Positions 41,020 through 49,935 of a stretch of 64,000 nucleotides of DNA are shown here, piece by piece. This DNA is from Paenibacillus sp. CF384 (GTDB taxonomy: Bacteria; Bacillota; Bacilli; Paenibacillales; Paenibacillaceae). Numbering within the stretch: position 1 is the first letter of the stretch; each line of letters begins with the position of its first letter. The translations under genes and the position numbers were made by a program. The DNA is taken from positions 123,472 through 187,471 of the forward strand of contig NZ_FNNV01000016.1 in assembly GCF_900106745.1 (NCBI RefSeq), written 5' to 3'. Under the pieces are notes generated by a model. The model worked only from the letters and a program-made list of their open reading frames with translations. It was not told the DNA's origin and ran no database searches.

Positions 41020-42696
41020 ATGATTCGAAATACAGCCCAATTGGAACAGATCGCCGTGCAAGGGGATTTGCTGGATCGTTTAAGAGCGAATGCGGCTCGT
41101 TTGGCAGACCCTCTATATAGCCCGGAGGAAGTCTTTAAGCCGTCCAGCTATGATTGGCCGGGCGATAACGAAGGCAGAACGCTGCTCGCTCAAATCTTGA
41201 CCGCCCGCGCAACAGGCGAGGATGCCGTCCACTTGGACGCGATCTTAGCGAAGGTGCCGTTCTATTTGAATGGACTTGGCTATTTTGGGAATATTCTGCC
41301 TGAGGGGATTACCGATGAGCAGCAGCTCTCCGGCAACAGCTGGTTTCTGCGTGCCTTGTGCGAGCTGTACGCTTGGAAGCGGCAGCCGGAGGTGCTGGAG
41401 CAAATCGGGCGCATCGTGAAGAACCTGCTGCTGCCCGCCCACAGCCACTTCGCTCATTATCCGACCGATCCGTCCGAGCGGGCGGAGGGCGGCGAAGCGT
41501 CCGGCACGCTCGCCGACAAGACGGTTCGCGACTGGTACCTGTCGACGGACATCGGCTGCGCCTTCATCATGCTCGATGGGGCGACACATGCTTATGAGCT
41601 GCTGCAATGGCCGGAGCTCGAAGCGACCGTCCAAGAGATGATCGAGCGATTCCTCGCGATCGATCTTGCGGGTATCAACGCGCAGACGCATGCGACGTTA
41701 TCGGCGCTGCGGGGCATTCTCCGCTATTACGGCATGAGCGGGGACAAGAAGCTGCTGCATGCGGCGGAGTCTATATATTCCTTATATTTGAACGAGGGCA
41801 AGACGGAGAATTATGCGAATCGCAACTGGTTCAACCGCCCATGGTGGACAGAGCCTTGCGCAGTTGTGGACTCATTCGTAGCTGCCGTAGAGCTGTGGAG
41901 ATATACAGATCATCCACACTATCTGGAGACGGCGCATCTCATCTATTACAACGCGATCAGCCACGGTCAGCGCGAGAACGGCGGCTTCGGCTGCGATTGC
42001 TGTACGCGTGAAGAGGAGCCTTCCCTGTACGCGCTCGAGAATGTATACGAAGCATACTGGTGCTGCACGATGCGCGGCGGAGAGGGGCTTTCACGAGCCG
42101 CGGAATACAGCTACTGGCTGAGAGAAGACGAATTAACGGTGCCCTTCTATCATGCTAACAAAGCGGAGCTTTCGTTTGCAGAAGGCACGGTGTCAGTTGA
42201 GTTGGAGACGCGCTACCCATATGAAGGCTATGCATCACTTACCGTCGTTCAATGCCCGTATTCCATTCCGCAGAAGACGATCAGGCTATTCGTGCCAAGC
42301 TATTCCGTGGCGGGTTCAGCGGCGCTTCGCCTTAATGGTGCGTTGGTGAATGATGCCGTGCTGAGTAACGGGTTTATTGAAGTTCCCGCGGTGATTCTTG
42401 CAACAGGGGTGAAGCTTGAGCTTTCTTTCGACATCGAGCTGCAGCAAGTCCCGATCCAAAGCAGCAAGGAGTCCGAGGGTCCGGCAATGGTTACGCTCCG
42501 GCATGGCGCGCTTCTTCTTCATGGGCCGCATGACGTCGACGCTGCATCCATTCAAGCCGGCTCTACGCTTACACCACTCGGAAACGCGGTTTATCGGGAT
42601 GAGAAGAATAAGCACGAATTCTTACCGATCTATCGTCCGATTCGCGAGGCTGCGAAGCAGGATGCCCTAGCTAAGAAGCCGATTCTGTTCCGCTAG
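41020..42696 (+). CDS. GH127-like putative beta-L-arabinofuranosidase
   Basis: 558 residues, an (alpha/alpha)6 barrel followed by beta domains. GH127 enzymes use a zinc-bound Cys nucleophile. The equivalents are visible: E278-x-C280 in WWTEPCAVVD and the Cys pair C348-C349 in YWCCTMRGGE, corresponding to Glu338/Cys340 and Cys417/Cys418 of HypBA1; E263 sits near the HypBA1 acid/base position. Additional Cys lie at 325-328 (GCDCCT). Overall similarity outside these motifs looks low, so it may define a separate subfamily. Cytoplasmic; acts with its two upstream neighbours. Confidence 0.72.
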   Translation: MIRNTAQLEQIAVQGDLLDRLRANAARLADPLYSPEEVFKPSSYDWPGDNEGRTLLAQILTARATGEDAVHLDAILAKVPFYLNGLGYFGNILPEGITDEQQLSGNSWFLRALCELYAWKRQPEVLEQIGRIVKNLLLPAHSHFAHYPTDPSERAEGGEASGTLADKTVRDWYLSTDIGCAFIMLDGATHAYELLQWPELEATVQEMIERFLAIDLAGINAQTHATLSALRGILRYYGMSGDKKLLHAAESIYSLYLNEGKTENYANRNWFNRPWWTEPCAVVDSFVAAVELWRYTDHPHYLETAHLIYYNAISHGQRENGGFGCDCCTREEEPSLYALENVYEAYWCCTMRGGEGLSRAAEYSYWLREDELTVPFYHANKAELSFAEGTVSVELETRYPYEGYASLTVVQCPYSIPQKTIRLFVPSYSVAGSAALRLNGALVNDAVLSNGFIEVPAVILATGVKLELSFDIELQQVPIQSSKESEGPAMVTLRHGALLLHGPHDVDAASIQAGSTLTPLGNAVYRDEKNKHEFLPIYRPIREAAKQDALAKKPILFR

Positions 42697-42702
42697 ATAA
42701 GG

Positions 42703-42768
42703 AATGTATTGACTTCCATACTCTTTCGTTTACTAAAGTAAAGATTGGTCATTTCATGTCAATACATT
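42703..42768 (+). promoter_or_regulatory. Promoter with inverted repeats upstream of the solute-binding protein gene
   Basis: TTGACT (42709), 16 bases, TACTAA (42731). Eleven-base perfect inverted arms AATGTATTGAC (42703) and GTCAATACATT (42758) lie 44 bases apart, and the near-palindrome TTTACTAAAGTAAA (42729-42742) overlaps the -10. Good candidate for binding by the YesN-like regulator or a local repressor. Confidence 0.55.
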
Positions 42769-42847
42769 CATATTTTCGCCTCCCGGTGAGTTCGATATGA
42801 TGAAGCAGCAAGAAGGACAGCGTATATATAAACGGGAGGTTGCAAAG

Positions 42848-44554
42848 ATGAAATCTATGAAACACGTTTTGCTGTTGACGGTAATGACCATGGTCGTGTT
42901 TACTTCAGCATGCGGCAAATCGAATGACACGTCCGGTAGCGATGCGGCAAACGAACCTGCTGCAGGCAGCAACAATTCGGCCAATGCGGCTGAAGAAACG
43001 ATCGACATTAATGCAAAGTATGATCCGGCGATTACCGTTACGGCCATTCGTGACCAAGATCCATCCATGGCGTTCAAAGAAGGCGACGACTTTGAGAACA
43101 ACAACTGGACCAAAGCTTACGCGGATGAGCTGGGCATTACGCTTAAATACGATTGGATCGCTCCATCGGATCAATATTATGAGAAACTCAATGTTGCAAT
43201 CGCTTCCGGGGATATTCCGGACATTATGAAAGTAAACGGCGCGCAATTGAAGCAGCTGGTGGATGCCGACTTGATTGCCGACTTAACAGATGTCTATAAC
43301 AAATACGCGTCCGAGCTGACGAAGAAATCGATCGAAATGGGTCCGCTGGCCAAAGCTTCCGCGACGTTCGACGGCAAACTGATGGCGATTCCGCCGGATG
43401 AAGGCTCATTCGAGGGCGGCGTGTCCTTGATGTACATCCGTGCAGACTGGCTGAAGAAGCTGAACCTTGAAGCGCCTAAGACGTGGGCGGAGCTCGAGAA
43501 GGTCATGGATGCTTTCGTGAACCAAGATCCGGACGGCAATGGCAAGAAGGATACGTTCGGTATGGGCTTGACGAAGGACCTGTACAAGAACGGAGTTGCG
43601 GAAGCGACTGGCGTATTCAACGCATTCGGCGCGCAGCCGTACACGTGGGTTACGCAAGCAGACGGCACGATCGGCTACGGCGGTATTCAGCCGGAAGTGA
43701 GAGAAGCGCTGCTTAAGCTGCAAGAGATGAAGAACAAGGGACTTATCGATCGCGAATTCGGCGTGAAGGACTCCGGCAAGGTCGGCGAGGATTATGCCAA
43801 TAACCGAATCGGCGTTAACTTCGGTGCGCTGTGGAATCCGCTTTGGCCCTTGCAAGATAGCGTAACGAAGAATGCCGATGCGGATTGGGTCGTGCTTCCG
43901 GGCATATCCGCTACCGATAAACCGGTTCAATACACCGGCGCTTTGGAATTCAATGAGTACATGGTTGTCAGCAAGAAGATGGAGCACCCTGAAGCGCTCA
44001 TCAAGCTGCTGAATATAAGCCAAGAGAAGCTCTACGGCGGTAAAGCAGATCCGAAAGTGTTCCATACGGAAATCGTAGGGGACAAAGAATATGCGCACTT
44101 CAAAGAGAACGTCATGATGGTCAAAGGCTCCGACCCGATCGGAAACTACGGCCACTATAAGAAAGTGATTAGCGCGCTCGACTCTAAGGATGCAACACCG
44201 CTCAATCCGGAGGAGAAAGGCTATTACGACAAAATCGTTGCCTTCCAAGGCGGAGACCGTACAACGTGGGGAACGGTGCGAGTATTCGGTACTGAAAGCG
44301 CGTATAGCGTACTGGACGGCATCTATCAGAACAAGGAGCAGAACATCAACTTCACGAAGTTCTACGGCTCCAAGACGAAGACCATGGCGGAGAAAATGGC
44401 GACGCTCGATAAAATGCAAAAAGAAGTGTTCACCAAAATCATCCTAGGCTCGCCAATCGAGGAGTTCGACAAATTCGTAGCCGACTGGAAGAAGCTTGGC
44501 GGCGATCAAATTACGCAAGAAGTGGCCGAGTGGGCCGCGCAGCAAAGCAAGTAA
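42848..44554 (+). CDS. Extracellular solute-binding lipoprotein (LplA/family 1 type)
   Basis: 568 residues, long for family 1 binding proteins as is usual in Paenibacillus. Lipobox FTSAC puts the acylated Cys near residue 21, followed by a Ser/Asn/Ala linker. It binds oligosaccharides outside the membrane and delivers them to the two permeases downstream. ATG 42848 is chosen for GGGAGG ten bases upstream; the in-frame ATG at 42797 lacks one. A hairpin follows the gene, which would let it be made in excess over the permeases. Confidence 0.92.
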   Translation: MKSMKHVLLLTVMTMVVFTSACGKSNDTSGSDAANEPAAGSNNSANAAEETIDINAKYDPAITVTAIRDQDPSMAFKEGDDFENNNWTKAYADELGITLKYDWIAPSDQYYEKLNVAIASGDIPDIMKVNGAQLKQLVDADLIADLTDVYNKYASELTKKSIEMGPLAKASATFDGKLMAIPPDEGSFEGGVSLMYIRADWLKKLNLEAPKTWAELEKVMDAFVNQDPDGNGKKDTFGMGLTKDLYKNGVAEATGVFNAFGAQPYTWVTQADGTIGYGGIQPEVREALLKLQEMKNKGLIDREFGVKDSGKVGEDYANNRIGVNFGALWNPLWPLQDSVTKNADADWVVLPGISATDKPVQYTGALEFNEYMVVSKKMEHPEALIKLLNISQEKLYGGKADPKVFHTEIVGDKEYAHFKENVMMVKGSDPIGNYGHYKKVISALDSKDATPLNPEEKGYYDKIVAFQGGDRTTWGTVRVFGTESAYSVLDGIYQNKEQNINFTKFYGSKTKTMAEKMATLDKMQKEVFTKIILGSPIEEFDKFVADWKKLGGDQITQEVAEWAAQQSK

Positions 44555-44568
44555 ATAGCTCAGAAGAC

Positions 44569-44616
44569 AAAGAAGAAGAACGATAGTGATCTTCCTATCC
44601 TTCTTCTTCTTCTTCT
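44569..44616 (+). terminator. Hairpin between binding-protein and permease genes
   Basis: GAAGAAGAACGATAG pairs with CTATCC plus TTCTTCTTCTTC, loop TGATCTTC. Weak in GC, so probably a partial terminator or an mRNA end-protecting hairpin. Confidence 0.5.
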
Positions 44617-44660
44617 TTCCTCTACCCCAAATACGACATACGAAAGACGGAGGGACCGCG

Positions 44661-45557
44661 ATGGTTAAGAATCGAATCAGCCAGATGCCCTTTCATTTGA
44701 TGCTGCTTCCGGGTGTCATTCTCGTGCTGATCTACAGCTATGGCCCGATGCTCGGCATTGTCATGGCGTTTCAGCATTTTATCCCGGCTCTCGGCTACTC
44801 CGGCTCGGAGTTTACCGGTTGGGACAATTTTCAGTATGTGTGGGATATGCCGGAGACGTTAACCGTGCTCTGGAATACCATCTACATTTCCGTTATGAAA
44901 ATCGTGGCGGGGCTCGTGTTTCCCGTACTCATCGCGCTCATGCTTAATGAAGTGACCAAGACCGCCATCAAGCGGGGCATTCAAACGCTTATCTATTTGC
45001 CGCACTTCCTGTCTTGGATCATCCTTGGCGGCATCCTGATCGATGTTCTGTCCCCATCGAGCGGCATCGTCAACCACATCCTTGGCCTCTTCGGCGTAGA
45101 GCCGATTTATTTTCTCGGTGATAATCGGTGGTTCCCCTTTACGGTCGTCATCAGCGACTTGTGGAAGGAATTTGGTTTCTCCACGATCGTCTACTTGGCC
45201 GCACTCACCTCTATTAATCCGGTACTTTACGAAGCGGCAGTTGTGGATGGTGCGAGCCGCTGGAAGCAAACCTGGCATGTAACGCTGCCGGGCATGGTGC
45301 CGATTATCGTGCTGCTGACGACATTAAGCCTTGGCAATGTGCTGAATGCCGGCTTTGACCAAATCTTCAACCTCTACTCCCCGCAAGTATTCGAAAGCGG
45401 AGATATTATTGATACGCTGGTCTATCGCCTTGGGCTTGAGCAGGCGCAGTTCGGACCTGCGACAGCAGTCGGATTGTTCAAATCCTTCGTTTCGTTCGTG
45501 CTCATATCGACTTCCTATCTACTCGCCTACCGTTTGGCCAACTATCGCATATTCTAG
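44661..45557 (+). CDS. ABC sugar transporter permease, LplB/YtcP-type subunit 1
   Basis: 298 residues, six membrane helices, binding-protein-dependent permease family. The EAA loop is YEAAVVDGASRWKQTWHVTLPGM (~190-212). ACGGAGGG precedes ATG 44661. It forms the channel with the next gene product. No ATPase gene is in the cluster; a shared MsmX-type ATPase would be needed. Confidence 0.92.
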   Translation: MVKNRISQMPFHLMLLPGVILVLIYSYGPMLGIVMAFQHFIPALGYSGSEFTGWDNFQYVWDMPETLTVLWNTIYISVMKIVAGLVFPVLIALMLNEVTKTAIKRGIQTLIYLPHFLSWIILGGILIDVLSPSSGIVNHILGLFGVEPIYFLGDNRWFPFTVVISDLWKEFGFSTIVYLAALTSINPVLYEAAVVDGASRWKQTWHVTLPGMVPIIVLLTTLSLGNVLNAGFDQIFNLYSPQVFESGDIIDTLVYRLGLEQAQFGPATAVGLFKSFVSFVLISTSYLLAYRLANYRIF

Positions 45558-45570
45558 GAGGTGCGCGAAC

Positions 45571-46455
45571 TTGTCTTATCAATTAACGACCGGCCGCAAG
45601 CTGTTCCAAGCAGCCAATTATACGTTTCTTATCGGATTGTCCATTCTGTGCATTCTGCCTTTGCTTCATGTATTCGCGATTTCGCTTAGCGACAAGACTG
45701 CGGCTGCCGCAGGCGACGTCGTGTTATGGCCCGTCGATTTCACGCTGCAATCCTACGAATACGTGCTTCACAAACCGGAGTTCTCGAGATCCTTCTTCGT
45801 TACCCTGGAACGGGTTGCCCTTGGCACGCTCGTGAATATGTTTCTGACCATTCTGCTGGCCTATCCGCTGTCCAAGGAAGTCCGGACGTTCAAATACCGT
45901 ACGGTTTATGCCTGGTTCTTCGTGCTGACCATTCTGTTCAGCGGCGGCTTGATCCCGAGTTATATCGTGGTGTCGAAGACGCATTTGATGGATACCATCT
46001 GGGCGCTGATCATCCCCGGCGCCGTGCCCGTGTTTAATGTGATCCTGCTGCTTAACTTCTTCCGAGGATTGCCGAAGGAGCTGGAGGAGGCTGCATTCGT
46101 GGACGGCGCTCGCGCGTGGACGGTGCTGTGGAGAGTGTTCGTTCCGCTGTCTATGCCTGCGCTTGCGACGATCGTGCTGTTTACTATCGTGCACCACTGG
46201 AATTCCTGGTTCGACGGGCTGATCTTCATGCATCGTCCGGAGAATTATCCGCTTCAGAGCTATCTGCACACGGTCGTCATCAAGATTGATTTGGCGATGC
46301 AGTCGGCGAAAGATCTCGATTCCCTCGCACAGGTGTCGGATCGCACGTCCAAAGCTGCCCAGATCTTCATGGGGGCGCTGCCGATTCTGTTAATCTATCC
46401 GTTTCTGCAGCGTTTCTTCGTCAAAGGCATCGTGCTTGGAAGCGTGAAGGAGTAG
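45571..46455 (+). CDS. ABC sugar transporter permease, LplC-type subunit 2
   Basis: 294 residues, six membrane helices, EAA loop LEEAAFVDGARAWTVLWRVFVPLSMPA (~170-196). Starts at TTG 45571 eight bases after AGGAGGTG, so in-frame codons upstream that overlap the first permease gene are rejected. C-terminal KGIVLGSVKE is typical of this subunit. Spacing of 13 bases implies coupling to subunit 1. Confidence 0.92.
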   Translation: MSYQLTTGRKLFQAANYTFLIGLSILCILPLLHVFAISLSDKTAAAAGDVVLWPVDFTLQSYEYVLHKPEFSRSFFVTLERVALGTLVNMFLTILLAYPLSKEVRTFKYRTVYAWFFVLTILFSGGLIPSYIVVSKTHLMDTIWALIIPGAVPVFNVILLLNFFRGLPKELEEAAFVDGARAWTVLWRVFVPLSMPALATIVLFTIVHHWNSWFDGLIFMHRPENYPLQSYLHTVVIKIDLAMQSAKDLDSLAQVSDRTSKAAQIFMGALPILLIYPFLQRFFVKGIVLGSVKE

Positions 46456-46489
46456 TGATGGCGATGGCGAAGCACGAGGGCATGTTATA

Positions 46490-48277
46490 ATGAGCCAAAT
46501 GTTAAGATCCGAAAGGGAGTCGATTCCGCTGAGACGAACCGCCAAGCTCCGAATCCCGATCTACGGCAAGCTCGTCATTGCCTTCATGCTCGTCATCATT
46601 CCGATGTACACGATAAGCCTCTATCTGAATCAGTGGGGCGCTGCCAGCGTCCGCGATGAAATTACGAAGTCGATGAAAGGCCGAGTCCACTTCTATATTC
46701 AATCGCTCGTCGTGGAGTTCGAGCGCATACAGCGGCTGCAGTGGGATTTCATTAATGATCGCGATTTGCAGAAGCTGAGCGTAGCCAGTGAAATCATGTC
46801 GGATAACGAACGGACACAGACGATTATCAGGCTGCAGGAGCGACTTGCGCTTGTGAAGAACTCTAGTAACTATATTGCCAGCTTTAATGCCTATATACCG
46901 AGTCTTGATAAGGTCATCAATTCGCAGAACAATTATGATTCCGCGGATCAAGCGTATTTGAAGACCTTAATTGATGAATCCGACCGCATCCATCCCATTG
47001 TCCAGTCGTGGCAGGATCGTCTGTTCATCACGCAGAAATACCCCGATATGGGGTATCCCGATTCGCTCACCTTCTTCTTAAACGAAGAAATCTCGAAGAA
47101 GGCCATCCGGCAGGAGCTGCAGCAATTTAGCAATATTCAAGACGAGCAGGCGATCTTATTCGGCACTGACTTTGCTTGGTCGATTACGAATGACGATCAC
47201 TCCGAGCTGATTGAACATATACGGCAAGTTGCGAAGAGCCTCGTGAAAGGCGACACAGTGACCGCTATGGATACGGTTGATTATGAAGGGAAATCGTATT
47301 TGCTTACCTTGGAGCATGAGTCTTCCTTCGATATGACGCTCGTCATGTACATGCCTGTGAAGAATGCGCTTGGGCCAATTGCCAAATATAACGTGTGGCT
47401 GTGGGTGCTGTCGCTCACTTCGTTCATTATCGTATTATTCTTCTCGTATTGGATTTACCGCGTCATTCATAAGCCGCTTGAGCAGCTGGTCCGAACGTTT
47501 CGTAAAGTGGAGAAAGGGCAGCTTGATGTGCGTCTGGAACCTTCAACGCGCGATGAATTCGAATACTTGTACAGCCAGTTTAACTCGATGATCGGCCGAG
47601 TGAACGTATTGATTGAAGAAGTGTACGAGCAGCAAATCCGTTCGCAGCGCTCGGAGCTGAAGCAGCTGCAGGCGCAGATCAATCCCCATTTTCTATATAA
47701 CACCTTCTTCATTCTGAACCGGATGGTGAAGGTAGAGGATTATCCGAAGCTGAAGCCGTTCACGAAGCACTTGGGCAACTATTTCAAATTCATTACGCGC
47801 GATGCTTCCGACGAGGTTGCGCTTCGAGAAGAGTTGGCTTTTGCCCAATCGTATTTGGAAATTCAGAAGATCCGGTTTGAGGACCGCATCCATATCGATA
47901 TTGAATTATTGCCTGAGCATTACGCGGATTTGCTGGTGCCGAGACTGACCTTGCAGCCGATTATCGAGAATTGCTATAAGTATGGGCTGGAGGATGTTGT
48001 AGCCGGAGGGCGGCTGCACATTGGGTTCATGCAAGCAGGCGGTTTGCTAACCGTTGTCATCGAAGATAACGGCAAAGGGATGAGCGAGGAAGACATATAC
48101 GCCTTGAACCGTAAGCTGAGCCACTCGCAGGCGCAGCTCGAAATTACGGGCATGATCAACGTGCACAAGCGGCTTCAATTGATGTATGGCAAAGAAAGCG
48201 GCATTCGCGTAACGACCAGCGAGACGCTCGGAGGGCTGAAAGTCGAGCTCTACATTCCGGTAAAGGAGGAATCATGA
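46490..48277 (+). CDS. YesM-like sensor histidine kinase
   Basis: 595 residues. Membrane helix near the N-terminus (~25-45), extracellular sensory region (~46-295), second helix (~300-322), HAMP (~323-375), His-kinase domain of the 5TM/LytS-YesM type with phosphorylated H400 in QAQINPHFLYNTFF, and a HATPase domain (IENCYKYGLEDV, VIEDNGKGMSEED). It likely senses the imported sugar or its binding protein. Its stop overlaps the response regulator start (ATGA). Confidence 0.93.
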   Translation: MSQMLRSERESIPLRRTAKLRIPIYGKLVIAFMLVIIPMYTISLYLNQWGAASVRDEITKSMKGRVHFYIQSLVVEFERIQRLQWDFINDRDLQKLSVASEIMSDNERTQTIIRLQERLALVKNSSNYIASFNAYIPSLDKVINSQNNYDSADQAYLKTLIDESDRIHPIVQSWQDRLFITQKYPDMGYPDSLTFFLNEEISKKAIRQELQQFSNIQDEQAILFGTDFAWSITNDDHSELIEHIRQVAKSLVKGDTVTAMDTVDYEGKSYLLTLEHESSFDMTLVMYMPVKNALGPIAKYNVWLWVLSLTSFIIVLFFSYWIYRVIHKPLEQLVRTFRKVEKGQLDVRLEPSTRDEFEYLYSQFNSMIGRVNVLIEEVYEQQIRSQRSELKQLQAQINPHFLYNTFFILNRMVKVEDYPKLKPFTKHLGNYFKFITRDASDEVALREELAFAQSYLEIQKIRFEDRIHIDIELLPEHYADLLVPRLTLQPIIENCYKYGLEDVVAGGRLHIGFMQAGGLLTVVIEDNGKGMSEEDIYALNRKLSHSQAQLEITGMINVHKRLQLMYGKESGIRVTTSETLGGLKVELYIPVKEES

Positions 48278-49905
48278 TGCACCGGCTATTAATTGTAGAT
48301 GATGAGCCGTATATCGTCTCGAGTTTGAAGGAGTTGTTCGAGGAAGCGGAGCATCTCGAGCTGGATATTTATTGCGCAGGCTCGGCCATGGACGCCATCG
48401 CACGGCTGGAGCAGACGCGAATCGATATCGTGCTTAGCGACATCCGCATGCCCGGCATGACCGGGCTTGAGCTGCTCGCCCACATTCGGCGCAGATGGCC
48501 GGCTTGCAAAGTGATTTTCCTATCCGGGCACAATGAGTTCTCGTACGTGCAGGAGGCTCTTCGTCAGGGAAGCGCAGGGTATCTGCTCAAGACGGACGAT
48601 GAAGAGGAAATCGTGCTTGCCGTAGCCAATGTCATCGCGGGCATGAACGGTGAACAGCATGCGCAAGTCTCGATCGAGAAAGCGCAGCTCCGTATGCGCC
48701 AGGCACAGCCGCTGCTGCAGAGGGGGTTTCTGACCGAGCTTGCAGAAGGCGAGCTGCTTGCCGACGATGCGACCAGAGCCAAGCGGTTTCAAGAGCTGGA
48801 GCTCGGGCTGCGGGCGGACCGACCGTTCATGCTTGTTATTGGCCGGGTAGACCGCTGGGATGAGAAGTATTCCGCCATGGACAAGGAGCTGCTCCTGTAC
48901 GCCGTCCAGAATATCGCGGAAGAAGTGGTCAGCCATGCGGGTGCCTTCGTCCCCGTGATGAGCGATCGCTCACGTTTCTTCTGGTTCATTCAAGTAGGTG
49001 GAAGCGAAGTGGATGGTGAAGTTCCAGCGCGGTTCGTTCAGGAATCACTCGACTTTATTCAGAATCAATGCGAATCGCTGCTCAGTGTGCCGATTTCGCT
49101 AGCCTCGACGGAGCAGGAGATTGCTTGGGACGAGCTGCCGGATTATTACGGACGTTTGAATAGGCTGCTTATTCGGGGGCTCGGACAAGGCGATCGCATG
49201 CTGCTCTACGAGAAGCAGGAGGAGGATCCGGATTCGGAGACCAGCATCTCCCGCTGGCACAGCGAGCTCAACCAGCTGGGAACCCTGCTTGACAGCGGCA
49301 ATCGGGAAGCTTTCTTGCAGCTGCTGGAGAGCATCTTAGGGCGAACAGCCGGGCGGTCGTACGGCATCGTGCAGGAAACGTATTATATGATCGCGACTTT
49401 GCTGCTTTCAAACATGAATCGATGGGGCGTTTACGAGGCCGTGTCCAACAAGCTTCCCATTAATCGGCTGCTTCATTTGGATGGACATGTGTCTTGGCAG
49501 GTGGCAGGCGACTATTTGAAACGTACGGCCGAAGTGATTTTCGCGCTGCTCGATCAGGATAAGTCAGCGAAGAGCAATGAGGTCGTCGACCAGCTTCATG
49601 GCTATATCCATGAGCATATTGAAGGCGATCTCTCGTTGTCCCGATTGGCGGATCTGGTGGGACTCAACAGCAGCTACTTGTGCAGATTGTACAAGCAGCT
49701 GACGGGGAGCGGTCTATCCGAGTACATCACCGAGCTGAAGCTGACCAAAGCGAAGGAGCTGCTTCGCGACCCGCAGCTCAAGATTGGCGAGGTTGCGCTT
49801 CGAATCGGGCTGGATCCGGGCTACTTCTCCCGCTATTTCAAGAAAATGACGACTCTTTCTCCTCAGGAATATCGGGAGAAAGCAGCAATTCGATCATCGG
49901 AGTAA
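48274..49905 (+). CDS. YesN-like AraC-type response regulator
   Basis: 543 residues. Receiver domain (~1-120) with DDE at 9-11 and phospho-acceptor D56 in VLSDIRMPGMTG; a long linker region; C-terminal AraC double HTH (SLSRLADLVGLNSSYLCRLYKQLTG and VALRIGLDPGYFSRYFKKMT). AAAGGAGG precedes the ATG, coupled to the kinase by overlap. It should activate the glycan genes around it; the inverted repeat at 42703 is a candidate site. Confidence 0.93.
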   Translation: MMHRLLIVDDEPYIVSSLKELFEEAEHLELDIYCAGSAMDAIARLEQTRIDIVLSDIRMPGMTGLELLAHIRRRWPACKVIFLSGHNEFSYVQEALRQGSAGYLLKTDDEEEIVLAVANVIAGMNGEQHAQVSIEKAQLRMRQAQPLLQRGFLTELAEGELLADDATRAKRFQELELGLRADRPFMLVIGRVDRWDEKYSAMDKELLLYAVQNIAEEVVSHAGAFVPVMSDRSRFFWFIQVGGSEVDGEVPARFVQESLDFIQNQCESLLSVPISLASTEQEIAWDELPDYYGRLNRLLIRGLGQGDRMLLYEKQEEDPDSETSISRWHSELNQLGTLLDSGNREAFLQLLESILGRTAGRSYGIVQETYYMIATLLLSNMNRWGVYEAVSNKLPINRLLHLDGHVSWQVAGDYLKRTAEVIFALLDQDKSAKSNEVVDQLHGYIHEHIEGDLSLSRLADLVGLNSSYLCRLYKQLTGSGLSEYITELKLTKAKELLRDPQLKIGEVALRIGLDPGYFSRYFKKMTTLSPQEYREKAAIRSSE

Positions 49906-49935
49906 CATGCGACGGATTATGGGGAGGCAGTGAGG

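Noticed and set aside
43406..44419. 337-codon minus-strand frame over the solute-binding protein gene
   Set aside because: Shadow of the codon bias of the real gene; no ribosome site and an Arg/His/Leu-rich product.
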